Shown here: positions 7,920-15,253 of the stretch, one piece after another
Numbering within the stretch: the first letter of the stretch is position 1
Layout of the letters: each line of letters starts with the position of its first letter
Assembly (NCBI GenBank): GCA_017503285.1
Contig: JAFVTH010000028.1
Coordinates: 1 to 36,596, forward strand
Source: Clostridia bacterium
GTDB taxonomy: Bacteria; Bacillota; Clostridia; Oscillospirales; CAG-272
Length of the DNA: 36,596 bases
Direction of reading: 5' to 3'
Program-made: the position numbers and the translations under genes
The notes under the pieces: model-generated
What the model was told of the DNA's origin: nothing
Databases searched by the model: none
Seen by the model: the letters and a program-made list of their open reading frames with translations, nothing else

Positions 7920-8594
7920 TTGGTTTTTCTCGGCAACGACTGGGACAGCATTATAGGCGAGGAATTTAAGAAGGAGTACTATCTAAAAATCCGCAGCTTT
8001 TTGAAAAGTGAATATAGCTCACACAAGATTTTCCCGTCTATGTATGATATTTTTAATGCGCTTAAATACACCTCATATAGTGGCACTAAGGTTGCAATAT
8101 TAGGTCAGGACCCATATCACGAGGAGGGTCAAGCCCACGGTCTTTCCTTTTCTGTAAAAAAGGGGGTAAAGATTCCTCCGTCCCTTGTGAATATATACAA
8201 GGAGCTTAACCGTGACATTGGTATGGATATTCCCACCCATGGGGAGCTTACCACCTGGGCAACACAGGGCGTGCTTTTATTAAATGCCACTCTTACTGTT
8301 CGCCAGGGTATGGCAAACAGCCACCAAAACATTGGCTGGTCCATTTTTACCGACGAGATTATTAAAAAACTAAATGATGCACCACAGCCCATTGTATTTA
8401 TACTTTGGGGTGCAAATGCAAGAAGCAAGAAAAAATATATAACAAATAAGCATCATTTGATAATTGAATCAGCACATCCCTCCCCGCTTTCTGCACATAA
8501 TGGGTTTAATGGCTCTCGCCCCTTTTCAAGGGCTAATGAGTTTCTTGTCAAAAACGGTATTGAGCCAATTAATTGGAATAGTGTTAATGAATAA
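7920..8594 (+). CDS. ung: Uracil-DNA glycosylase (family 1)
   Basis: Removes uracil from DNA, starting base-excision repair. The 224-residue protein has the family 1 motifs: the water-activating GQDPYH at 62-67 (Asp64), the uracil pocket loop GVLLLNATLTV, LWGANA, and the DNA-intercalation loop HPSPLSA at 186-192. I place the start at a TTG (7920) because GGGAGGTG lies at the correct distance before it and the protein then begins MVFLGNDWDSII as in other family members. The in-frame ATG at 7905 overlaps that binding site and has none of its own, and the TTG at 7896 overlaps the promoter. It is a single-gene unit. Confidence 0.95.
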   Translation: MVFLGNDWDSIIGEEFKKEYYLKIRSFLKSEYSSHKIFPSMYDIFNALKYTSYSGTKVAILGQDPYHEEGQAHGLSFSVKKGVKIPPSLVNIYKELNRDIGMDIPTHGELTTWATQGVLLLNATLTVRQGMANSHQNIGWSIFTDEIIKKLNDAPQPIVFILWGANARSKKKYITNKHHLIIESAHPSPLSAHNGFNGSRPFSRANEFLVKNGIEPINWNSVNE

Positions 8595-8597
8595 AAA

Positions 8598-8624
8598 AAG
8601 CAGACAGCCTAAATCTGTCTGCTT
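8598..8624. terminator. Bidirectional terminator of ung and bioY, overlapping the bioY stop
   Basis: Stem AAGCAGACAG / CTGTCTGCTT. Read on the minus strand it is followed by seven T, a strong terminator for bioY; read on the plus strand it serves ung with a weaker T-tract. The bioY stop codon (8609-8611) falls in the loop. Confidence 0.85.
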
Positions 8625-9127
8625 ATTCTTTTTCTAAGCATATTTGATATGAAATAAGAAAGAACCACTAAAATTATGTCCTTTATAATAAAAGGAAGAG
8701 ATACGGCAATAAAGGATGTAATGAAATCAATTTTGCAAAAATAGCTATACCACAGTGTGCCTAAAAGATGGCATACAAAAACCCCTAAAATGCCAAGCAA
8801 GATGCCCTGCCATTTGTTTGGAATTATGGCACACAAAACGCAAAGGGGCAAAAAGCCAACTATAAAGCCACCGGTTGGGCCAAGTATTGCATATATGCCA
8901 CCATTAAAGGCTGAAAATACGGGCACGCCAATTACACCGAGGACAAGATAGACGGTTATTGAAATTGTACCCCTTTTAATGCCTAAGTAGTAGCCACAAA
9001 GGCTAACCACAAGGCATTGTATGGTTATGGGCACAAAGGGTGTGGGAATAGCAATTTGAGAGGCAACCGCCATAGCTGCCACAAGAACAGCACACTCGGT
9101 AATCAGCCTTACGTTACTTGCTTTCAT
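8609..9127 (-). CDS. bioY: Biotin ECF transporter substrate-binding subunit
   Basis: Membrane S component that captures biotin and works with a shared ECF energising module (not in this window). The 172-residue protein has about six hydrophobic helices and the BioY hallmark GPTGGFIVGF in its middle, plus the N-terminal IAIPTPFVPITIQ pattern. It overlaps the 3' end of birA by 14 bases, so regulator-ligase and importer are made together. No biotin biosynthesis genes are present nearby, which fits a scavenging lifestyle but does not prove auxotrophy. The last codons are part of a terminator hairpin. Confidence 0.95.
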   Translation of the reverse strand: MKASNVRLITECAVLVAAMAVASQIAIPTPFVPITIQCLVVSLCGYYLGIKRGTISITVYLVLGVIGVPVFSAFNGGIYAILGPTGGFIVGFLPLCVLCAIIPNKWQGILLGILGVFVCHLLGTLWYSYFCKIDFITSFIAVSLPFIIKDIILVVLSYFISNMLRKRISRQI

Positions 9128-10088
9128 TTTTTCTTACCCTTGCCTCGCCTGAATTGAATTTTTCTATGCCATTATTTGTTTTTACAACCAAGCAGGCATC
9201 GTTATCAATGTCAACAGCTGTGCCATAAATAACCTTGTCTCCTACGTGGACGCTAACGCTTTTTCCAATTATCAAGGATTTTTTGCGATATATGTCTATA
9301 TATTCCTTTTCCTCTATTTTGTTGTAGTGGTAAAACAGCCTTTCAAGTATTTTGGCGCAAAGTCTTGCTTTGAAGTTTTGCGGTGCTTTTTCCTTGAAAA
9401 TAGACGTGGCAATATCGCTTATTTCCTGCGGAAAGCCTCCCTCCGGCTCGCATATATTAACGCCGATACCGATAACTGCATATTCAAGACTGGCGCATTC
9501 AAAATTAATTGAAGCCTCGGTAAGAATGCCACATACCTTTTTATCATTTATATATATATCGTTGACCCATTTAATTTGGCAAGGAATGCTTGTAAGCTCC
9601 TCTATTGCCTCACAAACGGCAACAGCACCCAAAACTGTTATATTCACGCATTTATGCGCAGGTATTTGGGGTCTTAATATAGTTGACATATAAAGCCCGT
9701 TTTTGCTTTCAGAAAGAAAGCTCCTGCCCATTCTACCCTTGCCGTTGCTTTGAGAAAGCGCGACTACGGTAGTGCCCTCATCTGCACCCTTTTGTGCCAG
9801 CTCCTTTGCTGTCACATTTGATGAGGAAATGCTATCATATATATAAATTGGATGACTGTTTGAAAGATAGCTATTTATAGCTTCGCTATCAAAAACCTCT
9901 ATGGAATTTACCAGCGTATAGCCTTGATTTGTTTGCGAAAGGATGTTATAGCCCTCCTTTTTAAGAGCTGTTACAGCCTTCCAAACGCTATTTCTACTAA
10001 TGCCAAGGCGCTGTGCAAGCTCTTGACCTGAAACAGCCCTGCCGGCATTTTCATTTAACACTAATAAAACACTTTGCTTTGTATTCAT
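9114..10088 (-). CDS. birA: Bifunctional biotin-protein ligase / biotin repressor
   Basis: Attaches biotin to carboxylase carrier proteins and, through its N-terminal domain, can repress biotin genes. Residues about 1-65 form a helix-turn-helix of the BirA type (SGQELAQRLGISRNSVWKAV). The catalytic domain has GRMGRSF (the biotinyl-AMP loop), KWVNDIYINDKKVCGIL, and a small C-terminal SH3-like domain (KSVSVHVGDKV). The start at 10088 is chosen because AAAGGGAGAG precedes it and the protein begins directly with the HTH; an upstream in-frame start at 10139 would read through the palindromic operator. Operon with bioY. Presence of the HTH and a palindrome at the promoter suggests autoregulation. 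Confidence 0.94.
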   Translation of the reverse strand: MNTKQSVLLVLNENAGRAVSGQELAQRLGISRNSVWKAVTALKKEGYNILSQTNQGYTLVNSIEVFDSEAINSYLSNSHPIYIYDSISSSNVTAKELAQKGADEGTTVVALSQSNGKGRMGRSFLSESKNGLYMSTILRPQIPAHKCVNITVLGAVAVCEAIEELTSIPCQIKWVNDIYINDKKVCGILTEASINFECASLEYAVIGIGVNICEPEGGFPQEISDIATSIFKEKAPQNFKARLCAKILERLFYHYNKIEEKEYIDIYRKKSLIIGKSVSVHVGDKVIYGTAVDIDNDACLVVKTNNGIEKFNSGEARVRKNESK

Positions 10089-10098
10089 TTCTCTCCCT

Positions 10099-10130
10099 TT
10101 GTCACCCTCATGTCCTGTGCAGGGTGACAA
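10099..10130 (-). promoter_or_regulatory. Candidate BirA operator with overlapping promoter
   Basis: Perfect 10-bp inverted repeat TTGTCACCCT-N12-AGGGTGACAA. Known BirA operators have the same outline, with TTGT...ACAA ends about 34 bp apart, but more usually TAAAC cores. On the minus strand a -10-like TATATT (10129-10134) and -35-like TTTACG (10152-10157) with 17-bp spacing would start transcription within the palindrome. The assignment rests on position and symmetry only. Confidence 0.5.
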
Positions 10131-10142
10131 TATATACAAACG

Positions 10143-10167
10143 AAAACGGACCGTAAAAGTCCGTTTT
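10143..10167 (-). terminator. Terminator of the LCP-like gene
   Basis: Minus-strand stem AAAACGGAC / GTCCGTTTT with a seven-base loop and a T-rich tail, 12 bases past the stop codon. It overlaps the proposed -35 of birA. Confidence 0.8.
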
Positions 10168-10178
10168 CTTTATGTAAA

Positions 10179-11204
10179 TTATTTGTTAGCACCGAAAAGT
10201 GTGTCAACCATTGTTGCTCTTTCAGCAGCGTAGTCGCAATTTGAGTATGCAGGAACCGGATACTTGCAATCATTTCCGCCAACATATGCTGTGTTAGAAA
10301 CGCTAGTAGCAGCACCAAAAGCGAGCTGTGCAAGTGTACCGAAGTCATCTCTTGCGATTGAAGCCTCAAGACCCTTGGAATCCTTAGCAGCATTCAAAAC
10401 GCTGAAGATACCACCAATGCCCTTTGAGAAGAGTGTGTCAACTGTTGCCTTTGTAACATCCTTAATTGCATCACTCTTGCCACTATCCTTGATATAGTTA
10501 ACAACATTGTCACCAGTAACAACCTCGTTACCAATTGTAACACCACCAAGAGCATTGATAACATCAGAAATTGCTGTATAGTCAACCTTAATGTAGCTAT
10601 CAACGCTTACACCGTAGTTAGACTGGATTGTTCTTGCAAGAAGTGGTGCACCACCCCAAAGATATGCATCGGAAAGGCAAGCAACAACGTCTGCACTTGG
10701 AATGTATACAAGTGTTGTGCTGTTAAGAGTAACATATGAGATTTGACGAGTTTCCTTATTCAAGGAAGCAACGATAATTGTGCTTGCATTACCATCTTGG
10801 TTAATACCAAAGAGAGCGAATGTAAATACTGTTTCCTTAGCGATGATGTTTTCAGAAGCATAGGCATGATTCTTAAGAGCCTCAAGATATGTCTTTTCAG
10901 CAAAGCCACCGTTAGCAACAAGTGCCATATATGCATCCTGCGTGCTCATATCTGTAAGCTTTTCAACAGTTGCCTGTGCGTTATCAATATCAACCTCGGC
11001 AAATGCGTTTGCGTAGCTATCAATAATTGCGTTGATAACGAGAAGTGCAAGAGCGACAACGATTGCAATAATGAGAATTGCCATCAAGAACTTCTTTGCG
11101 GAAGAGCCTTGCTTTACATCTGCGTCATTTTTCTCAGCCATTTTAGCTCTGGTTACAGCTTCAACCTCGGCTGTGTTTTGTTTTGTTTCATTTATACTGC
11201 TCAT
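10179..11204 (-). CDS. LytR-CpsA-Psr (LCP) domain protein lacking canonical catalytic residues
   Basis: A 341-residue type II membrane protein: cytoplasmic N-terminus, one helix at about 39-60, extracytoplasmic domain after it. Residues about 125-260 align with the LCP fold (FALFGINQD, STIIVASLN, ISYVTL, LSDAYLWGG, YGVSVDSYIKVDY, ALGGVTI). LCP enzymes transfer undecaprenyl-linked glycopolymers to peptidoglycan using an Arg-Asp in a PRD-like motif and later Arg residues (RxR and RQ). Here the PRD position reads NST (161-163) and the RxR region reads IKDSGK (about 238-243). The last 40 residues hold two Cys (NDCKYP, SNCDYA). I therefore call it LCP-like and probably not a standard transferase. 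Start at ATG 11204, six bases after AGGAGG; the TTG at 11207 is less well spaced. Monocistronic. Confidence 0.8.
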   Translation of the reverse strand: MSSINETKQNTAEVEAVTRAKMAEKNDADVKQGSSAKKFLMAILIIAIVVALALLVINAIIDSYANAFAEVDIDNAQATVEKLTDMSTQDAYMALVANGGFAEKTYLEALKNHAYASENIIAKETVFTFALFGINQDGNASTIIVASLNKETRQISYVTLNSTTLVYIPSADVVACLSDAYLWGGAPLLARTIQSNYGVSVDSYIKVDYTAISDVINALGGVTIGNEVVTGDNVVNYIKDSGKSDAIKDVTKATVDTLFSKGIGGIFSVLNAAKDSKGLEASIARDDFGTLAQLAFGAATSVSNTAYVGGNDCKYPVPAYSNCDYAAERATMVDTLFGANK

Positions 11205-11252
11205 CAAAAGCCTCCTTGTATCAAAAAGAACTCTAAACTTTTATTTATAATA

Positions 11253-11281
11253 ATTGTATAACAAAATAAGGATATTGTCAA
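11253..11281 (-). promoter_or_regulatory. Promoter of the LCP-like gene
   Basis: Minus strand: consensus -35 TTGACA (11276-11281), 17-bp spacer, -10 TACAAT (11253-11258). The near-consensus sequence suggests strong expression. Confidence 0.8.
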
Positions 11282-11323
11282 CACTTTTTTTATATTTTAT
11301 GGCAAAATTTTAATATTTGTCCA

Positions 11324-12322
11324 TTATCTTGTCCCTTGGGTAAATTCTCTTAGAAAATAAATATCATCATTTTTAATTAAGAAGCTCCTGCCGTTTAGAT
11401 AATCAAGCATATCCTCCGCTTCCAAAAAAGTAAGCTTGTATGCACAAAGCGCCTGATGCTTATAGCCCAGTCGCTTATCAAGCTCTATGCTCCCATATTT
11501 ACCATCGCCCAAGAGGGGATTACCAATAGATGCCATATGGGCTCTGATTTGGTGGGTGCGGCCTGTAATCAGGTCTATTTCCACAAGAGAAAGATTGGAT
11601 TTTGGGTTATATTCAACAAGTGAATATTTGGTTATAATTTCCTTGGTGCCTTGCCTTTTTTGCTTGAGCACCTTAACCATATTTGTTTTACTGTCTTTTA
11701 GCAAAAAGTCCGACAGAGTGTCGCTCTTTTTAGGTAATTTGCCGTGAACGGCACACAAATATTGCTTCAAAATTTGGTTGGATTTTATTCTTTCATTAAC
11801 TGCCCTTAGTGCCTCTGCATTCTTTGCGGAAATAACCATTCCTGCCGTGTTTCTGTCAAGACGATTGCACAGGGCCGGTGCAAAGGAATTTTCCTCCTCC
11901 GGCTTATATTCTCCCTTTTGGAAAAGATATGCCTGTATGTGATAAATAAGGGTGTTGCGATCACTAACACTGCCATCTCCGTTGGTTTTTCCGTCTCCGT
12001 CACCACTATGAACCAAAACGCCGGCAGGCTTGTTGCAGATTAAAATATTTTCGTCCTCGTAAACGATATTAATATCTACCTTAACAGACCCAAGCTCAGA
12101 GGTGGAGATTTTATCCCCAAAAAGATCCTCGGAGAGGAACATTTGAACGGTGTCGCCCTCAAAAAGCATCTGCTTTTGCTCTGCCCTTTTGCGATTGACC
12201 TTGATTTTCTTCAGCCTAATTGCCTTATACATCAAGGAAACCGGTATGCCCTTTACCGTTTTTTGAACGAATTTATCAAGGCGCTGACCTGCGTCATTTT
12301 TATTTATTGTAAATTCTCTCAT
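11324..12322 (-). CDS. RluA family 23S rRNA/tRNA pseudouridine synthase
   Basis: Converts uridine to pseudouridine in structured RNA. N-terminal S4 RNA-binding domain at about 1-60 (QRLDKFVQK...LKKIKVNRKRAE) and catalytic domain with NRLDRNTAGMVISAK, whose Asp in RLDRNT is the conserved nucleophile; GRTHQIRAHM and ALCAYKL are the other family motifs. The 332-residue length suits RluA/RluD/YlyB-type enzymes, and which site is modified cannot be told. Two ATGs lie in tandem; the second (12322) is better spaced from GGAG. Transcribed alone from the promoter at 12351-12379. Confidence 0.93.
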   Translation of the reverse strand: MREFTINKNDAGQRLDKFVQKTVKGIPVSLMYKAIRLKKIKVNRKRAEQKQMLFEGDTVQMFLSEDLFGDKISTSELGSVKVDINIVYEDENILICNKPAGVLVHSGDGDGKTNGDGSVSDRNTLIYHIQAYLFQKGEYKPEEENSFAPALCNRLDRNTAGMVISAKNAEALRAVNERIKSNQILKQYLCAVHGKLPKKSDTLSDFLLKDSKTNMVKVLKQKRQGTKEIITKYSLVEYNPKSNLSLVEIDLITGRTHQIRAHMASIGNPLLGDGKYGSIELDKRLGYKHQALCAYKLTFLEAEDMLDYLNGRSFLIKNDDIYFLREFTQGTR

Positions 12323-12350
12323 CATTAACTCCGAATTTTACTTTCGATTC

Positions 12351-12379
12351 ATTTTAACATTTTATAGGTGTCTTTTCAA
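12351..12379 (-). promoter_or_regulatory. Promoter of the RluA-type gene
   Basis: Minus strand: -35 TTGAAA (12374-12379), 17-bp spacer, -10 TAAAAT (12351-12356). Confidence 0.65.
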
Positions 12380-12398
12380 GTGAATTTGCGGTTTTTTA

Positions 12399-12427
12399 TT
12401 TACATAATAAAAAAAGTGTGTTAAAAT
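12399..12427 (+). promoter_or_regulatory. Promoter of mtaB
   Basis: Plus strand: -35 TTTACA (12399-12404), 17-bp spacer, -10 TAAAAT (12422-12427), divergent from the RluA-type gene promoter. Confidence 0.65.
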
Positions 12428-12461
12428 ACAGTAGAAAATCTTGCCGAGGGAGGCTATTTTT

Positions 12462-13772
12462 ATGGAAAAGAAAATAAAAGCAGCCGTTTTGACTCTCGGC
12501 TGCCGTGTTAATCAATATGAAAGTGACTTTATTATAAAGGAGCTTGAAAAGGCCGGTGTACAGATTTGCCCCTTTAGCGAGGTATGCGACCTTTATGTAA
12601 TAAACACCTGCTCTGTAACCGGCGAAAGCGACAGAAAATCAAGGCAAATGATAAGAAGAGCCACAAAGACAAACCCACAGGCTAAGGTTATTGTAACCGG
12701 CTGTTTTTCTCAAATAAATCCAGAGGATGCAGGTAAAATACCGGGGGTAAGCTATGTTTGCGGAAATAACTTAAAGTCAAAAATACCACAAATTGCTCTT
12801 GAGCTTTTGGAAAAGGATATGCCCTGCACCGTTAATGTGCCAAGCATTTATGAGGGTGGCTTTGATACAATGTGTGTGGGTGCGCCGCTTACAAGGACAC
12901 GCGCCTTTGTTAAGGTTGAGGACGGATGTGATTCAAGGTGTGCGTACTGTATTATCCCTTATGCAAGAGGTAATGTGCGCTCTTGCCCACCAAAAAACGT
13001 TATAAACGAGGTTAAAGCCATTGCCGACGAGGGCTGTGTTGAGGTGGTGCTGACAGGGATTGAAACCGCGGCATACGGTAAGGACCTTGAAAACGGCTAC
13101 ACTCTTGCTGATTTGATTATTGATGTTAGTAAAATTGATGGGATTGAAAGAATCAGGCTTGGCTCCCTTGACCCTGCAAGCATAACAAAGTCCTTTGTAG
13201 ATAAGGTTAAGGATGTTAAAAAACTAATGCCGCATTTTCACATTTCAATGCAAAGCGGGAACACAAAAACCCTCAATGCTATGAGGCGCAAGTATAACAT
13301 TGAAATGGCTAAAGCCAACATTGATTATCTAAGGCAAAGCATTGATAATGTTATGCTTTCTGCCGATGTTATCACAGGCTTTCCCGGCGAGAGTGATGAG
13401 GATTTTGAAAAAACTCTTGAGTTTTTCAAAGAAAATAGATTTTTACACCTACATATGTTTCCCTACTCTAAGAGAAAGGGCACTGTTGCCTGTGAAATGA
13501 AGGAGCAGGTTGACGAGGGGATAAAAAGACAGCGCCTGCATATGCTCGAAAGGCAACAAAGAGAAACAAAGCTCCAGCTACTTTTAGAATACATGGAGAA
13601 AAACCCGGTTATACCTGTGCTTTTTGAAGTCTTTGACGGCACCTTTGCCGAGGGGCATTCCCCAAGCTTTGTTGAAATACGGGTAGAAAGTGATGCCTCT
13701 TTAGGCGGAGAGATACATAATGTTAAATTAACTCACACCGACGGACACTTCATTTTTGGAGAGCTAATATAA
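12462..13772 (+). CDS. mtaB: tRNA t6A37 C2-methylthiotransferase MtaB
   Basis: A radical SAM enzyme that adds a methylthio group to N6-threonylcarbamoyladenosine at position 37 of ANN-decoding tRNAs. The 436-residue protein has the three-part methylthiotransferase layout: UPF0004 domain with Cys14 (TLGCRVNQYES), Cys50 (NTCSVT) and Cys81 for the auxiliary 4Fe-4S cluster; radical SAM core with CDSRCAYC (Cys156, 160, 163); and a C-terminal TRAM-like region. TLGCRVN and the spacing match MtaB rather than MiaB or RimO. Start at ATG 12462 follows GAGGGAGG; an in-frame TTG at 12441 lies upstream of that site. Single-gene unit with its own promoter and terminator. Confidence 0.94.
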   Translation: MEKKIKAAVLTLGCRVNQYESDFIIKELEKAGVQICPFSEVCDLYVINTCSVTGESDRKSRQMIRRATKTNPQAKVIVTGCFSQINPEDAGKIPGVSYVCGNNLKSKIPQIALELLEKDMPCTVNVPSIYEGGFDTMCVGAPLTRTRAFVKVEDGCDSRCAYCIIPYARGNVRSCPPKNVINEVKAIADEGCVEVVLTGIETAAYGKDLENGYTLADLIIDVSKIDGIERIRLGSLDPASITKSFVDKVKDVKKLMPHFHISMQSGNTKTLNAMRRKYNIEMAKANIDYLRQSIDNVMLSADVITGFPGESDEDFEKTLEFFKENRFLHLHMFPYSKRKGTVACEMKEQVDEGIKRQRLHMLERQQRETKLQLLLEYMEKNPVIPVLFEVFDGTFAEGHSPSFVEIRVESDASLGGEIHNVKLTHTDGHFIFGELI

Positions 13773-13808
13773 AAAAAAGACCTTGCTTCTTGCAAGGTCT
13801 TTTTTTTT
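13771..13808. terminator. Bidirectional terminator between mtaB and the SPFH gene
   Basis: Perfect stem AAAAGACCTTGC / GCAAGGTCTTTT with loop TTCTT, flanked by eight A and a run of T, shared by convergent genes. Confidence 0.92.
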
Positions 13809-14740
13809 TACTTATCTGTTTTTGTGCTTTCGGAAATTGCGTTTACAAGACCAACTACACCTTGAAGATCGCTTGGGATAATAACCTTTGTTGCGTTGCC
13901 GTCTGCAACCTTTTCAAAGGATTCTAGCTTCTTAAGTGTAATATAAGACTCATCCGGATTTGCCTCATTGATAAGCTTGATAGATGCTGCCTGTGCTTCG
14001 TTAATCTTAAGAATAGCCTCAGCCTCGCCCTCTGCCTTTTTAATTCTTGCTTCCTTTTCTGCCTCTGCACGAAGGATTGCAGCCTGCTTTTCAGCCTCTG
14101 CCTCAAGAATTTGGCTTTCCTTTTTACCTTGGGCAACAAGAATGCTACTGGACTTTTCGCCCTCTGCGCGAAGAATAGCCTCACGCCTTTGGCGCTCCGC
14201 CTTCATCTGCTTTTCCATTGCATCCTGGATTTCAGCAGGTGGCTTAATATTCTTAAGCTCTACTCTGTTAATCTTAATGCCCCATGGGTCAGTTGCCTCG
14301 TCAAGAATAGAACGAATTTTTGCATTGATTGTATCTCTTGAGGTAAGTGTTGTATCAAGCTCCATATCTCCGATAATGTTACGGAGAGTTGTAGCTGTAA
14401 GATTTTCAATTGCTGCCAGTGGATTTTCAACACCATAAGCAAAAAGCTTTGGGTCTGTAATTTGGAAGAAAACAACGGTGTCAATTTGCATTGTAACGTT
14501 ATCCTTTGTGATAACAGGCTGTGGTGGGAAGTCTGCAACCTGCTCCTTTAAGGAAACCTGCTTTGAGATTTTATCTACAAATGGAACGAGCCAGTGAAGT
14601 CCTGTATCCCAAGTACGGAAGTATGAGCCAAGACGCTCAATAACATAAGCCTTTGATTGTGGTACAATTTTGATGTTTGCAATAGCAATAACTGCAAGAA
14701 CAACCAAAATTGAAACGATTATTATAATTGCCGGAATCAT
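13808..14740 (-). CDS. SPFH/band 7 (stomatin-prohibitin) membrane protein
   Basis: A 310-residue membrane-microdomain scaffold protein. One N-terminal membrane segment (about 3-24), the SPFH domain at about 25-180 (IVPQSKAYVIERLGSYFRTWDTGLH, LREQ-like SLKEQVADFPPQPVITKDNV), then a long Ala/Glu-rich coiled coil at about 180-255 containing repeats such as EAEAEKQAAILRAEAEKEARI, and a short C-terminal tail. It belongs to the QmcA/slipin branch. It follows the NfeD-like gene by 18 bases; NfeD-SPFH pairs are conserved across bacteria, with NfeD thought to help assemble or tether the oligomer. Partner specificity here is inferred from context. Confidence 0.93.
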   Translation of the reverse strand: MIPAIIIIVSILVVLAVIAIANIKIVPQSKAYVIERLGSYFRTWDTGLHWLVPFVDKISKQVSLKEQVADFPPQPVITKDNVTMQIDTVVFFQITDPKLFAYGVENPLAAIENLTATTLRNIIGDMELDTTLTSRDTINAKIRSILDEATDPWGIKINRVELKNIKPPAEIQDAMEKQMKAERQRREAILRAEGEKSSSILVAQGKKESQILEAEAEKQAAILRAEAEKEARIKKAEGEAEAILKINEAQAASIKLINEANPDESYITLKKLESFEKVADGNATKVIIPSDLQGVVGLVNAISESTKTDK

Positions 14741-14758
14741 ATTTTCTCTCCTTATATT

Positions 14759-15184
14759 TTATTCAACGATTGCCTTGTTGCCGTCAATTTCTATGAAAAC
14801 AACAATTTCATCCTTGAAAATTTTTCTACCGCTTTCGGACCTTGCGCTCCAAACAGCGCCACCGATTTTAACAGCCCCCTTGCCCAAAACGTTGTCAATT
14901 TCCTCAACAACGATTGCCTCTTTTCCTATAAGAAGCTCTAGGTTTGTTTTTTGACTTTCCTTTTTCCTTGTCAAAAACCTTTTGACAAAGGGTCTTGTTG
15001 CAAGTAAAAGCGCAACAGAAATTACAGCAAAAATAACAATTTGCCAATAGATTTCAATATCGGCAAGCGCTGTAACAAGCGAGGTAACACCAGCACCAAC
15101 AGCAAACCATACTGTAACAAGCTGAACCGTTGCAACCTCAACAACTATAAGCGCAACCATAAGTGCCAGCCAAAACCATTCCAT
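14759..15184 (-). CDS. NfeD-like membrane protein with OB-fold domain
   Basis: A 141-residue protein with two to three hydrophobic helices in residues 1-70 (LMVALIVVEVATVQLVTVWF, VIFAVISVALLLATR) and a C-terminal OB-fold of about 60 residues (LLIGKEAIVVEEI...GAVKIGGAVWSARS), the usual short NfeD layout without a protease domain. It heads the operon with the SPFH protein and has a promoter at 15209-15237 and a GGGGGTG binding site. The standard inference is that the OB domain contacts the SPFH ring. Confidence 0.9.
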   Translation of the reverse strand: MEWFWLALMVALIVVEVATVQLVTVWFAVGAGVTSLVTALADIEIYWQIVIFAVISVALLLATRPFVKRFLTRKKESQKTNLELLIGKEAIVVEEIDNVLGKGAVKIGGAVWSARSESGRKIFKDEIVVFIEIDGNKAIVE

Positions 15185-15208
15185 AAGCGCACCCCCTTAC
15201 ACGATTAT

Positions 15209-15237
15209 ATTTTAGCATAAATCAGGCTAAAAGTAAA
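15209..15237 (-). promoter_or_regulatory. Promoter of the NfeD-SPFH operon
   Basis: Minus strand: -35 TTTACT (15232-15237), 17-bp spacer, -10 TAAAAT (15209-15214). Confidence 0.65.
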
Positions 15238-15253
15238 CAATTTTGATAAAGAA

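Noticed and set aside
10089-10393. 102-aa minus-strand frame overlapping the LCP-like 3' end and birA leader
   Set aside because: It runs through a terminator and the candidate operator, with no binding site, and is out of frame with a recognisable gene.
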